This document shows positions 53,422 through 61,839 of a stretch of DNA of 64,000 nt, in pieces (position 1 is the first letter of the stretch; every line of letters begins with the position of its first letter). The position numbers were made by a program, and so were the translations under genes. Location of the stretch: positions 24,423 through 88,422 of the forward strand of contig CAZOVK010000003.1 in the NCBI GenBank assembly GCA_964583165.1. The letters are read 5' to 3'. Source of the stretch: CAZOVK01 sp964583165. GTDB lineage: Bacteria; Bacillota; Clostridia; Lachnospirales; WRAX01. The notes beneath the pieces were generated by a model. It saw nothing but the letters and a program-made list of their open reading frames with translations. It was not told the origin of the DNA and ran no database searches.

Positions 53422-54369
53422 ATGGCAAAGACGGACGGTCTGATTTGGGGCGACTATACCTATGGTACAGCGACTTCGCCGTTGGAAAAGGACATGCGCA
53501 AGCCCAATTCGGATTTGGACAAAAACGCGTTTTTGCAGCTCTTGATTACGCAGATGAAATATCAAGACCCCTTAAACCCCATGGACGACAAGGAATTTGT
53601 GGCGCAAATGGCGCAATTCTCTGCGCTTGAACAGATGCAGAACCTAAATGCAACGGCACTGAACGCGCAGGCTTACTCCATGATTGGCAAGACAATCTTC
53701 GCTAATGTACGCAACGAAGCAGGCAATTCGAGCAAAGAGGTTTATGGTGTAGTTGACTCTGTGTATGTCGAGAACAACAAGGCGTATTTGATGGTCGGCA
53801 AGGACAAAGTGCCGCTTGAAAGCGTGACTGATGTATTCTCTGACGGCGCGATTGATGTACTGAGCAACATGTCAATGAATTCGTTCTATTCACAGAATAT
53901 GGCGATGATTGGCAAGACAATTCAGGCGCTCACAGTGGATAAGGACAAGAATGTGACGGGCTATGTAGAAGGTAAGGTTGACTATGTGAAGCTCGCCGGT
54001 GGCGTTCCGATTCTCGTTGTCGGCAACAAGGAAGTTTTACCGGGTGAGATGATTTCTGTATCGGATGATAAACTCTTGTTGGATAAGACGATTACGGGCA
54101 CATATGCTATCGATAATGAGAACACAGCAGAAGTCACAGGGAAGATTACCGATGTCATATTCAAAGACAATAAGGGTTACTTGATTGTCGGCGGCAAGGA
54201 AATACTGATTGACAAAATCGATAGAGTGACAGAAGCCGTGCGTCGCGTGGGTCAGACAATCACACACGGCGACACCACAGGTAAGATAGACAGCGTACTC
54301 GTCAAAGAGGGCAAGGTCTATTACCGTGTGGGAGATAAGGAAATCCTCTTCGATAGCACGATAAAATAG
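53422..54369 (+). CDS. flgD: Flagellar hook assembly protein FlgD with repeated C-terminal modules
   Basis: Hook cap scaffold of 315 residues. Residues 30-80 are the conserved FlgD N-domain (DLDKNAFLQLLITQMKYQDP and FVAQMAQFSALEQMQNL). The rest is four related modules of about 45-55 residues, near 86-138, 161-213, 225-270 and 274-315, each with a G-x-V-D-x-V-x-V start and a VG-K-E/K-V/I-L core; three begin with (I/V)G-K/Q-T. Standard FlgD has tudor and Ig-like domains instead. ATG 53422 follows GAGGTGATG. Confidence 0.9.
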   Translation: MAKTDGLIWGDYTYGTATSPLEKDMRKPNSDLDKNAFLQLLITQMKYQDPLNPMDDKEFVAQMAQFSALEQMQNLNATALNAQAYSMIGKTIFANVRNEAGNSSKEVYGVVDSVYVENNKAYLMVGKDKVPLESVTDVFSDGAIDVLSNMSMNSFYSQNMAMIGKTIQALTVDKDKNVTGYVEGKVDYVKLAGGVPILVVGNKEVLPGEMISVSDDKLLLDKTITGTYAIDNENTAEVTGKITDVIFKDNKGYLIVGGKEILIDKIDRVTEAVRRVGQTITHGDTTGKIDSVLVKEGKVYYRVGDKEILFDSTIK

Positions 54370-54378
54370 GAGGCGCTT

Positions 54379-54762
54379 ATGGTTATCGTCAACAACATAA
54401 AGCCGCCGGAAGCGGTCAAACCCATAAATTCGGGTACTCCGCTCGTAACAAAATCACAGCCACAGGGAGCCAGTTTTGCGCAGGTTCTGGGCGGAGAAAT
54501 CAGCCGCTTGCCCGTCAGTTTCTCTAAACACGCGACGGCAAGGCTTCAAAGCCGCGATATAAACCTATCGAGCGACCAACTTGAACGCATAGAACGCGGC
54601 GTGAGCACGGCAAGCGCAAAGGGCATCCGTGACAGCTTGGTTCTCGTTGATAATATGGCGCTGGTTGTAAATGTACCGAAGAAATTGGTAGTAACCGCGA
54701 TGCTGTCAGAACAGGCGCCGGAAGGCGTGTTCACAAACATTGACGGCGCGGTAATAGTATAA
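54379..54762 (+). CDS. Flagellar operon protein, TIGR02530 family
   Basis: A 127-residue protein of the small family always placed between flgD and flgE in clostridial flagellar operons. Its core is SFSKHATARLQSRDINLSSD (about 56-75) and KGIRDSLVLVDNMALVVNVP, ending in TNIDGAVIV. The N-terminal 50 residues are disordered and differ from relatives. ATG 54379 follows TAGGAGG. Function is not known; a secreted regulator or hook-related chaperone has been suggested by position only. Confidence 0.85.
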   Translation: MVIVNNIKPPEAVKPINSGTPLVTKSQPQGASFAQVLGGEISRLPVSFSKHATARLQSRDINLSSDQLERIERGVSTASAKGIRDSLVLVDNMALVVNVPKKLVVTAMLSEQAPEGVFTNIDGAVIV

Positions 54763-54843
54763 TCCCAAAACCGCCGGCCCTTTATTGGAAGCGGTACCTC
54801 TGACTGATTGATGGGGTATGGGAAATTAAGGGGGAAATTCATT

Positions 54844-56232
54844 ATGATGCGTTCGTTGTTTTCCGGCGTTTCAGGGCTCCGGGTACACCAAACGAAGATG
54901 GACGTAATAGCCAACAACATTTCTAACGTAAATACGGTGGGCTTTAAGCCCAGCCGTGTTACATTCAACGAGATTTTCAGCCAGACCATTTCGGGTGCGG
55001 CAGGCGCTAATGCGTCGACAGGGCGCGGTGGCGTGAACCCCATGCAGATTGGCTTGGGCGTTAATGTCGCGAGTATCGACATGATTATGGACCCGGGCGC
55101 GGCACAGGTCACAGGCTGGGCATATGACGTTATGATAGACGGCGACGGTTTCTTCGTTGTCGGCGATAATTCGGGCACTTACTTCACACGCGCGGGCGCG
55201 TTTAGATTAGATGAGTTCGGCAACTTGACTAACCCGCAGGGCTTAAAGGTCATGGGCTGGAAGGCGACAGAGAGCACGACAACCCCGGGTTCATACGATA
55301 TAGCCAGAACGGCCGCAAGGGGTATAACAATCACAGGTACTGACAAGTTTTCACCTCCGCAATCTACGTCGCTTATTAGCTTTAACGACAACATCAATGT
55401 GTCAGATTCGCCTATTGAAAGTTCTATCAGCTTCTTTGATTCGATAGGTAACAGTTGGCAGATGAAGGCTCGATTTGTGTATGACAGGACAGCTAAAAAC
55501 TGGGGTATTGAATTAGGAACACAGATGATTCCTAACAATGATAAAACTAGGGCGGTTTACCTGAGTGTAAGCGACCCTGGTACTATTACCTCCGGTGCGA
55601 GTGCATTAGCCATTGCAACAACAGGTACTAAACCGGCTGCCGATTATGTTCTGTTGAAGGATGTACAGCTGAATTTTAGCACGGCAGGTTATCTTGTAAC
55701 TACTGATGCGGCAGGTACCGTTATCGGCAAGGCATTGTCAAGCCTTGGGGTAACAATCACAGACGCGAATCAGCTAAATCCAAAATCTACATTTGCAAGT
55801 CCGCTGAGAATAGATTTTTCTTCCTTAACACAGTTTGAATCTCCGACTGACGCGACAGCGACAGCGGAAGATGGTTACACAGCGGGGAGTTTGAATGGTG
55901 TCAGCATTGGCCCTGACGGTATTGTAACAGGTTCATACTCGAACGGGAAAACCAAGCCTTTATGGCAGTTAGTCTTAGCCCAGTTTGTGAACCCCGCGGG
56001 CTTACAAAAGGTGGGTAACAACCTCTTCGCGGCAACGAACAACTCCGGCACGTTTGACGGTGTGGGCGTTGCGCCAACAGCGTTACTGCCGGGTACGCTG
56101 GAGATGAGTAAGGTTGACATTGCGCAAGAATTTACCGAAATGATAACGACACAGCGCGGCTTCCAGGCGAACTCGCGTATAATCACGACAAGTGACGAGA
56201 TGATAACCGAACTTGTCAATATGAAGAGATAA
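54844..56232 (+). CDS. flgE: Flagellar hook protein FlgE
   Basis: Hook subunit of 462 residues. N-terminal MMRSLFSGVSGLRVHQTKMD, then NISNVNTVGFKPSRV, and C-terminal FTEMITTQRGFQANSRIITT and DEMITELVNMKR, the axial helices. The middle (about 150-370) is the variable exposed domain. ATG 54844 follows AAGGGGG. An 80-base gap precedes it and a strong hairpin follows, as fits a gene needing many copies. Confidence 0.95.
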   Translation: MMRSLFSGVSGLRVHQTKMDVIANNISNVNTVGFKPSRVTFNEIFSQTISGAAGANASTGRGGVNPMQIGLGVNVASIDMIMDPGAAQVTGWAYDVMIDGDGFFVVGDNSGTYFTRAGAFRLDEFGNLTNPQGLKVMGWKATESTTTPGSYDIARTAARGITITGTDKFSPPQSTSLISFNDNINVSDSPIESSISFFDSIGNSWQMKARFVYDRTAKNWGIELGTQMIPNNDKTRAVYLSVSDPGTITSGASALAIATTGTKPAADYVLLKDVQLNFSTAGYLVTTDAAGTVIGKALSSLGVTITDANQLNPKSTFASPLRIDFSSLTQFESPTDATATAEDGYTAGSLNGVSIGPDGIVTGSYSNGKTKPLWQLVLAQFVNPAGLQKVGNNLFAATNNSGTFDGVGVAPTALLPGTLEMSKVDIAQEFTEMITTQRGFQANSRIITTSDEMITELVNMKR

Positions 56233-56253
56233 CCGCGCTACGGCGCAAAGTTA

Positions 56254-56275
56254 GGGGCGGCCTAACCGCCGCCCC
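56254..56275 (+). terminator. GC-rich hairpin between flgE and flbD
   Basis: Perfect 8-base stem GGGGCGGC/GCCGCCCC with a CTAACC loop, followed only by CGTTTAAG. Likely an attenuator or an RNA-stabilising hairpin at the flgE 3' end rather than a full terminator, since flbD and motAB follow without a promoter. Confidence 0.5.
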
Positions 56276-56299
56276 CGTTTAAGAATCAGGCGGGTGCGT

Positions 56300-56518
56300 A
56301 TGATTGAGGTAACCAAGCTGAACAAACAGGGATTTGTTATAAACTGTGAATGGATAGAAACTGTTGAAGCCAACCCAGATACGACAATTACGCTGACAAA
56401 CGGCAGAAAATACATAGTCCGTGAGTCCGTTTCAGATATAGTGAAAAAGACCATAGATTACAAACGCAAGGCGAATGGCTTAACCGGTGGTTTAACCGGT
56501 AGATTGGAGGAGAAGTAG
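56300..56518 (+). CDS. flbD: FlbD/SwrD family flagellar protein
   Basis: A 72-residue protein of the FlbD/SwrD family, found next to motAB. N-terminal MIEVTKLNKQGFVINCEWIE, then TPDT-like NPDTTITLTNGRKYIVRESV and a basic C-terminal helix. SwrD in Bacillus raises motor power by stator activation. ATG 56300 follows AGGCGGG by five bases. Its stop overlaps the motA start by one base. The Gly-Leu-Thr repeats at its end (NGLTGGLTGRL) are unusual. Confidence 0.9.
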   Translation: MIEVTKLNKQGFVINCEWIETVEANPDTTITLTNGRKYIVRESVSDIVKKTIDYKRKANGLTGGLTGRLEEK

Positions 56519-57312
56519 TGGATTTATCGTCAATTATTGGGTTTATATCGGGCGCGGTGTTTTTGGTGCTCTCGATTCTGATTACAGCTAAATTTAACCT
56601 TAGTCAGGCTTCAACCTCCTTTATAGACGCGCCATCCGTCATGATTGTTATAGGTGGCGCTTTGGCATCAACGTTTATCGGGTATCCGCTCGGTAAGCTT
56701 ATCAGAGCGGCCAAGGGCGCTAAGGTGGTTTTTGCTCCGCCTAAGACTGACCCACTTGCGGTTATTGAGCAGATACGGCAGTTGTCGGCGCTGTCACGTA
56801 AAGAGGGTGTGCTTGCGCTCGACTCGCATATCGGTTCACTCAACGACGAATTCCTTGAAAAAGGGCTGAAGCTCATAGTAGACGCGACAGACCCAGAACT
56901 CGTTCGCAGTATTATGGAAACGGAAATGAGTTATATAGAGAACCGCCGAAATGAAGAACGCGCGGTTTGGGAGTTTTTGGGCGGTCAAGCGCCGTCTTGG
57001 GGCATGATTGGTACACTTATTGGGTTGGTTCTCATGCTTAAAAACATGGGCGACATCACAACTATAGGCCCGAACATGGCTGTTGCTTTGATAACGACAT
57101 TCTACGGTTCGTTGCTCGCGAACTTCGTCGCCAACCCCATTGGTAATAAAATGAAGATATATATGACTGAAGAAATATTGATAAAAGAGATGCAGATTGA
57201 GGGTATGCTCTCGATTCAGGCCGGTGAGAACACGCGTATTATTGAGGAAAAACTCAAGGTATTCCTATCGCCCGAACTCGTGAAGCATGATTCAGCCGGG
57301 GCAGGTGAATAG
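56518..57312 (+). CDS. motA: Flagellar motor stator protein MotA
   Basis: Stator subunit of 264 residues with four TM helices. Seen: IIGFISGAVFLVLSILI, PSVMIVIGGALASTFIGYP, the cytoplasmic loop with charged residues that meet FliG, and WGMIGTLIGLVLMLKNMGD / GPNMAVALITTFYGSLLANF, the pore helices. GTG 56518 shares a base with the flbD stop and follows GGAGGAG. Confidence 0.95.
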   Translation: MDLSSIIGFISGAVFLVLSILITAKFNLSQASTSFIDAPSVMIVIGGALASTFIGYPLGKLIRAAKGAKVVFAPPKTDPLAVIEQIRQLSALSRKEGVLALDSHIGSLNDEFLEKGLKLIVDATDPELVRSIMETEMSYIENRRNEERAVWEFLGGQAPSWGMIGTLIGLVLMLKNMGDITTIGPNMAVALITTFYGSLLANFVANPIGNKMKIYMTEEILIKEMQIEGMLSIQAGENTRIIEEKLKVFLSPELVKHDSAGAGE

Positions 57313-57314
57313 CC

Positions 57315-58082
57315 GTGGCAAAGAAAGCAAGACCTGAAGAACCAAAAAAGGGTGCGCCTGAGTATATGAGTACTTACGGCGACTTCATAACGCTGATGCT
57401 CTGCTTCTTCGTGCTGATGTTCTCTATGTCGTCAATTGATGTAGCGAAGTATCAACAACTGGCCGCGTCACTATCCGGCAACCCAATGTCGATACTTGAT
57501 ATGGCGGGTAGCCAGGGTATACTTGACAATCTTGGCAGTGGGATTATGCCTGTGCCGAATGCCACAGCGAATAATCAGCCCGATACGCCCAAGGAGGAAC
57601 AGCTCGCGCAAGAAGAGTTAAAGGACATGGCGTCTGATTTCCAGACCTATGCGGCTCAGAACAATCTCTCGAATACAATGAATATCACGGTCAAAGACCA
57701 GTATCTGCTTTTAACATTCGCGGATGGCTTGTTCTTTGACACAGGTAAGGCGGACTTGAAGCCGGGCGCTATCGCTGTGCTTGAACAAATTGCGGTTCAG
57801 CTTAGAAGTTACCCCGAGTGTGATGTTGAGATTGAGGGCTTTACGGATAATGTGCCTATTAAGACGGCTCAATTCCCGAACAACTTTTATCTGTCGTCAG
57901 CTCGTGCCATTGGTGTGGCGTCATTTCTGATTGATGAGCAACAACTGGATTCTACGCGAGTCAGTGCGCGTGGTTACGGTGAAAACAACCCCGTTGCGTC
58001 AAACGACACACCCGAGGGACGCGCGAAGAACAGACGCGTTGAAATTAAGATATACTCCAGCACTTACTCAAAGGCACAATAG
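57315..58082 (+). CDS. motB: Flagellar motor stator protein MotB
   Basis: Stator subunit of 255 residues. One TM helix (about 24-42) begins with the proton- or sodium-binding aspartate in YMSTYGDFITLMLCFFVLM. The C-terminal OmpA-like domain anchors to peptidoglycan: IEGFTDNVPI, LSSARAIGVASFLID, SARGYGENNPVASN, AKNRRVEIKI. GTG 57315, two bases after motA. The ion used cannot be told. Confidence 0.95.
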   Translation: MAKKARPEEPKKGAPEYMSTYGDFITLMLCFFVLMFSMSSIDVAKYQQLAASLSGNPMSILDMAGSQGILDNLGSGIMPVPNATANNQPDTPKEEQLAQEELKDMASDFQTYAAQNNLSNTMNITVKDQYLLLTFADGLFFDTGKADLKPGAIAVLEQIAVQLRSYPECDVEIEGFTDNVPIKTAQFPNNFYLSSARAIGVASFLIDEQQLDSTRVSARGYGENNPVASNDTPEGRAKNRRVEIKIYSSTYSKAQ

Positions 58083-58120
58083 ACGAAGTATCTTCAATAT
58101 AATTAAAGGGGCGATTTTAC

Positions 58121-58618
58121 TTGGAGAACAACAACAAGGGCTTAATGATTATTGTTATCGCGCTGCTCGTGGTGCTGCTCTTGGCTATCGGGGCGGTCAG
58201 CGTAATCGCGCTTACCCAGCTGTCGAAAATGCAAGTCGGCACTTCACAGCAACAGCCCGAAAACACCAGCGGCAAGCTCACGGCTGACAAGATAACAGAG
58301 CTGTCTTTGGGCGAATCTTTCGCGACAAACCTAAAAATAGGCGCTGACGGCAAAGACCATGTGTTAAAGGTTGATATATCCATCGGCATTGACACGACAG
58401 ACGAGAAGAAGGCAACGACTGAGATAACGAATTTGCAGACAAAGCTTACGATTTTACGCGATATAGCCAATACAGTAATAAGAGAGGCGACGTATGAAGA
58501 CCTGATTGCCGATGGTGGGCTTGACACGCTTAAAGCCAATATCCTCTCGGGTATTCAACAACAGTTCACGTCAAATCTCATTGTCGCGGTGTATTTCGGT
58601 AACGTTATTCATATGTAA
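58121..58618 (+). CDS. fliL: Flagellar basal-body-associated protein FliL
   Basis: A 165-residue single-pass membrane protein that rings and supports the stator. TM about 8-30 (LMIIVIALLVVLLLAIGAVS), then the extracytoplasmic FliL domain (VLKVDISIGIDTTDEKKATT, LRDIANTVI). TTG 58121 follows AAAGGGGC. Confidence 0.88.
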   Translation: MENNNKGLMIIVIALLVVLLLAIGAVSVIALTQLSKMQVGTSQQQPENTSGKLTADKITELSLGESFATNLKIGADGKDHVLKVDISIGIDTTDEKKATTEITNLQTKLTILRDIANTVIREATYEDLIADGGLDTLKANILSGIQQQFTSNLIVAVYFGNVIHM

Positions 58619-58643
58619 TTTTGTAGCTATTTGGAAAGTATAG

Positions 58644-58652
58644 TGATATAAT
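58644..58652 (+). promoter_or_regulatory. Extended -10 promoter before fliM
   Basis: TGaTATAAT (TG 58644-58645, -10 58647-58652), 40 bases before the fliM ATG and in the only longer gap of this operon segment. No -35 at normal spacing. An internal promoter could raise C-ring and CheY expression. Confidence 0.5.
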
Positions 58653-58691
58653 GATAAAAGCTTGTTTGCAAAACGGATTGGGGGTTTTTCA

Positions 58692-59669
58692 ATGAGCGAT
58701 TTGCTATCTCAGGCCGAGATAGATGAACTCATACGCAGCATGGCGGCGGGCGGCGGCGCAATTACCGCTGAACCCGAGGCTAAGAAAGACGAGGCAAAGC
58801 GTTATGACTTCGCAAATCCGTCAAAGTTTTCGAAAGAGCAACTCCGCGCGCTTGAGCTGATTTTTGATAATTTTTCGCGCGCACTCGCGACCTATCTGAC
58901 CGGGTATTTGCGCACGAACATTCATATTGAAGTAGTCGGCGCTGAACAGGTGACCTATGCCGAATACAGTAACTCGCTGGCTAACCCTGTTGTACTCTCG
59001 ATAGTTGAAATGCAACCGCTAAAGGGGAGCGCGACGTTTGAGTTATCAGCGAACGTGGGGTATGCCATTATTGACCGCATACTGGGCGGCCCCGGCTTGG
59101 GGCTCAGAAAACTGCGTGACTTTACCGAGATGGAAAAGATACTGCTTGACAGGGTAGTCAGCCAGATGATAACCTTTATCCCGGAGGCGTGGCAGAACGT
59201 CATTGCGCTGAAACCCGTGGTCAGTGATGTCGAAACGAATACCCAGTTTGCGCAGGTTATCCCACCTACCGAAATCACCGGGCTTGTCACCATGAAGATT
59301 AGAATGGGTTCTGTCGAGGGCTTCATAAACTTCTGTATCCCGCATTTGGTAATAGAGCCGATAATGAACAAAATCAATACGCGCTTCTGGTTCTCTAAGC
59401 GCGAGGAAGAAAACCGCGGGCGCAGTGAGGTTATAGAGGGTGAGCTTGATAAAACGAGCGTACCTATACGCGTAATCTTGGGGCGCACAACGATTCTTGT
59501 CAGCGATTTCAACAGCCTTACAGTGGGCGATATTATCCCGCTGGATGCCTATATCAATTCTGAAATGGATATTATGGTAGGAAATTTATTGACATTCAAG
59601 GGTAAACCAGGTACGGTCAGAGGTAAAAACGCCGTTTGCATCACCGCTAAGGCGGAGAAGGAGGAGTAG
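58692..59669 (+). CDS. fliM: Flagellar motor switch protein FliM
   Basis: C-ring switch protein of 325 residues. The CheY-P-binding peptide LLSQAEIDELIRSM is at the N-terminus; the middle CheC-like domain has IDRILGGPGLG (the GGxG motif that binds FliG), and a C-terminal SpoA domain (VPIRVILGRTTI, DIIPLDAYI). ATG 58692 follows TTGGGGG; an in-frame TTG 30 bases upstream is rejected. Confidence 0.95.
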   Translation: MSDLLSQAEIDELIRSMAAGGGAITAEPEAKKDEAKRYDFANPSKFSKEQLRALELIFDNFSRALATYLTGYLRTNIHIEVVGAEQVTYAEYSNSLANPVVLSIVEMQPLKGSATFELSANVGYAIIDRILGGPGLGLRKLRDFTEMEKILLDRVVSQMITFIPEAWQNVIALKPVVSDVETNTQFAQVIPPTEITGLVTMKIRMGSVEGFINFCIPHLVIEPIMNKINTRFWFSKREEENRGRSEVIEGELDKTSVPIRVILGRTTILVSDFNSLTVGDIIPLDAYINSEMDIMVGNLLTFKGKPGTVRGKNAVCITAKAEKEE

Positions 59670-59673
59670 CCAT

Positions 59674-60990
59674 ATGGGCGAGATGTTATCTCAGGCTGAA
59701 ATAAATGCGCTGTTGGGTAATCTGGGCAATACTGACTCTGCACCGCCCGCGCCTGAAGAAGATTTAGACAGTTTATTGTCAGACATACAGAAGGACGTAA
59801 TCGGCGAAGTCGGCAATATCAGCATGGGCACTTCTGCCACTACGCTATACGCGCTTCTGGGTCAAAAGGTTGACATTACAACGCCGCAGGTTCGTATTAT
59901 GAAGTGGGCGCAAGTCGCTGACGGTTATGACAGGCCGTGTGTCGGTATTCGCGTTGACTATACAGAGGGTATCGAAGGGTCGAATATACTTATCCTAAAA
60001 CAAAGCGACGTAAAGGTCATATCCAGCCTTATGTTAGGTGGCACAGGGCTGGAAAATATTGACGGCGAACTGACGGATTTGGATTTATCCGCCATTAGCG
60101 AGGCCATGAACCAGATGGTCGGCTCGGCTTCAACGAGTATGTCGTCGCTTGTGAAGATGAAGATAGACATTGACACACCCCGCGCATTTGTTCTAGACTG
60201 GCATGATGACAGTTTTCTCGAAAATATCGGTCTGCACGAAGATATAGTTGTAACGATTTCGTTCAGAATGCAAATCGGCACAATGGTTGACAGCAACATA
60301 ATGCAGGTAATTCCGCTTTCGTTCGCGCTTAGGATTACCGATATAATGCAAGAGGGACTATTTGGCACATCGGTATCTTCAACACCGAGCGCGCCGGAAC
60401 CTGCTAAGGCTTCACCGGCTCCAACTCCGGCGCCACAGCCCCAGCAAATGCAGGGCGGTTATCCTCAACAACCACAGAATCAGCAAATGCCCGGCTATCC
60501 GCCACAAATGCCTTATCCGCAACAAGGATATCCCGGTCAAGATATGTACGCGCAACAGGGTTACCCCCAGATGCCGTACCCGCAATACCCCCCTCAACAG
60601 GGTCAACAACCTTATCCATACCCGCCGTACCCGTATTATCCGCCGTATCAGCAGCCGGTACCCCCGCAGGAACCACAGAAGCGCATAGATGCGCAACCCG
60701 TGCAGTTCCAGTCGTTTGACTTCTCAAGCGCATCACAACCGCGCGAGAACATCAACATCATTATGGACGTGCCGCTGGAAGTATCGGTTGAGTTGGGGCG
60801 TACAAGCAAGAGAATTAAGGATATATTGGAGTTTGCGCCGGGTTCTATCATCGAACTGGATAAACTGGCAGGTGAGCCGATAGACGTTCTCGTAAACGGG
60901 AAGTTTGTCGCCAAGGGTGAAGTCGTTGTAGTGGAAGAAAACTTCTGCATAAGAATAACCGATATAATTAAAGCGGAGCATAGAATTTAA
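59674..60990 (+). CDS. fliY: Flagellar motor switch phosphatase FliY with Pro/Gln/Tyr-rich linker
   Basis: A 438-residue FliY, which replaces FliN in Firmicutes and dephosphorylates CheY-P. N-terminal LSQAEINALLGNLG repeats the CheY-binding motif of FliM; the CheC-like domain has two phosphatase motifs (DVIGEVGNISMGTSAT near 41-56 and SAISEAMNQMVGSAST near 139-154); a SpoA/FliN domain closes the protein (VPLEVSVELGRTSKRIKDIL). Between them, 232-340, is a low-complexity stretch of PQQ, GYP and PYP units, much longer than usual. ATG 59674 follows GGAGGAG. Confidence 0.94.
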   Translation: MGEMLSQAEINALLGNLGNTDSAPPAPEEDLDSLLSDIQKDVIGEVGNISMGTSATTLYALLGQKVDITTPQVRIMKWAQVADGYDRPCVGIRVDYTEGIEGSNILILKQSDVKVISSLMLGGTGLENIDGELTDLDLSAISEAMNQMVGSASTSMSSLVKMKIDIDTPRAFVLDWHDDSFLENIGLHEDIVVTISFRMQIGTMVDSNIMQVIPLSFALRITDIMQEGLFGTSVSSTPSAPEPAKASPAPTPAPQPQQMQGGYPQQPQNQQMPGYPPQMPYPQQGYPGQDMYAQQGYPQMPYPQYPPQQGQQPYPYPPYPYYPPYQQPVPPQEPQKRIDAQPVQFQSFDFSSASQPRENINIIMDVPLEVSVELGRTSKRIKDILEFAPGSIIELDKLAGEPIDVLVNGKFVAKGEVVVVEENFCIRITDIIKAEHRI

Positions 60991-61006
60991 TTAAGGAGTG
61001 AAAAGC

Positions 61007-61372
61007 ATGGCAAACAAAACCATTCTGCTCGTAGACGACGCAACGATTATGCGCATAATGTTAAAGGACATATTGACAAAGAATGGTTATCAGGTAGTCG
61101 GCGAGGCAGAGAACGGCCAAAAAGCAGTTGAGAAATACAAGGAGCTGACCCCCGGCCTCGTCATTATGGACATCACGATGCCCATCATGAACGGTATTGA
61201 GGCGACGCGCGGCATTAAAGCCGTTGACCCGGGCGCGCTCATCATTATGTGTTCCGCAATGGGGCAGCAGAGTATGGTTATCGAGTCTATTCAAGCCGGA
61301 GCGCGTGACTTCATCGTTAAGCCGTTCCAGGCTGACCGCGTACTCGAGGCCGTCCAGAAGGTTATTGGCTAA
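61007..61372 (+). CDS. cheY: Chemotaxis response regulator CheY
   Basis: A single receiver domain of 121 residues. Seen: acidic pocket VDDATIMR, phosphorylation aspartate VIMDITMPIMNG near 54-65, CSAMGQQSM (the Thr/Ser position) and FIVKPF with the conserved lysine. Binds FliM and FliY when phosphorylated. ATG 61007 follows AAGGAGTG. Shares one base with fliO. Confidence 0.94.
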   Translation: MANKTILLVDDATIMRIMLKDILTKNGYQVVGEAENGQKAVEKYKELTPGLVIMDITMPIMNGIEATRGIKAVDPGALIIMCSAMGQQSMVIESIQAGARDFIVKPFQADRVLEAVQKVIG

Positions 61373-61803
61373 TGAATTCCCTCGCGCTCTTCTTACCGCG
61401 CGATATTCTTTGCCTGCTTGAAAGCACAACCGACACAGCTTCTAAAAACATCGGCTCTGACTTTTTGTCGTCAGCCCTACAGATGTTGTATTTAGTATTG
61501 GTATTTGCGTTTGTGCTTTTTTTGGCATACTACGGAACAAAGCTGTTGGCAGGCTCGCGTAATTATCGACGCGGTACAAATATTGAGTTAATCGAAGCCA
61601 TGTCAGTGGGCTTCCAGTCGTCGGTTCAGCTTGTGCGCGTGGGTTCTAAGTACGTGCTCATCGGTGTAACGAAGGACAAGGTTGTCTGTCTGACCGAAAT
61701 TGACCAGAACATCATAGATTTAAGCCCGGATAAGGTTATTCAAAAGCCTATGACGTTGGATGACTATGTGAAAAGGTTCATAAAACCAAAGAAAACGGAG
61801 TAG
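61372..61803 (+). CDS. fliO: Flagellar export protein FliO/FliZ
   Basis: A 143-residue protein helping FliP fold and assemble. One TM helix about 36-58 (ALQMLYLVLVFAFVLFLAYY) and a cytoplasmic domain IELIEAMSVGFQSSVQLVRV and YVLIGVTKDKVVCLTE. ATG 61372 overlaps the cheY stop by one base. No separate ribosome site is obvious, so translation is probably coupled. Confidence 0.85.
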   Translation: MNSLALFLPRDILCLLESTTDTASKNIGSDFLSSALQMLYLVLVFAFVLFLAYYGTKLLAGSRNYRRGTNIELIEAMSVGFQSSVQLVRVGSKYVLIGVTKDKVVCLTEIDQNIIDLSPDKVIQKPMTLDDYVKRFIKPKKTE

Positions 61804-61839
61804 CTGGGGGGTGATGTTACGCGCGACAGGTTTATTTTG

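Noticed and set aside
54546..55178. A 210-codon open frame on the minus strand over the TIGR02530 gene and flgE
   Set aside because: It lies opposite two clearly conserved flagellar genes, has no ribosome site and no recognisable protein features; a shadow of biased codon use.
58955..59512. A 185-codon minus-strand frame over fliM
   Set aside because: Antisense to conserved switch-protein sequence; no supporting signals.
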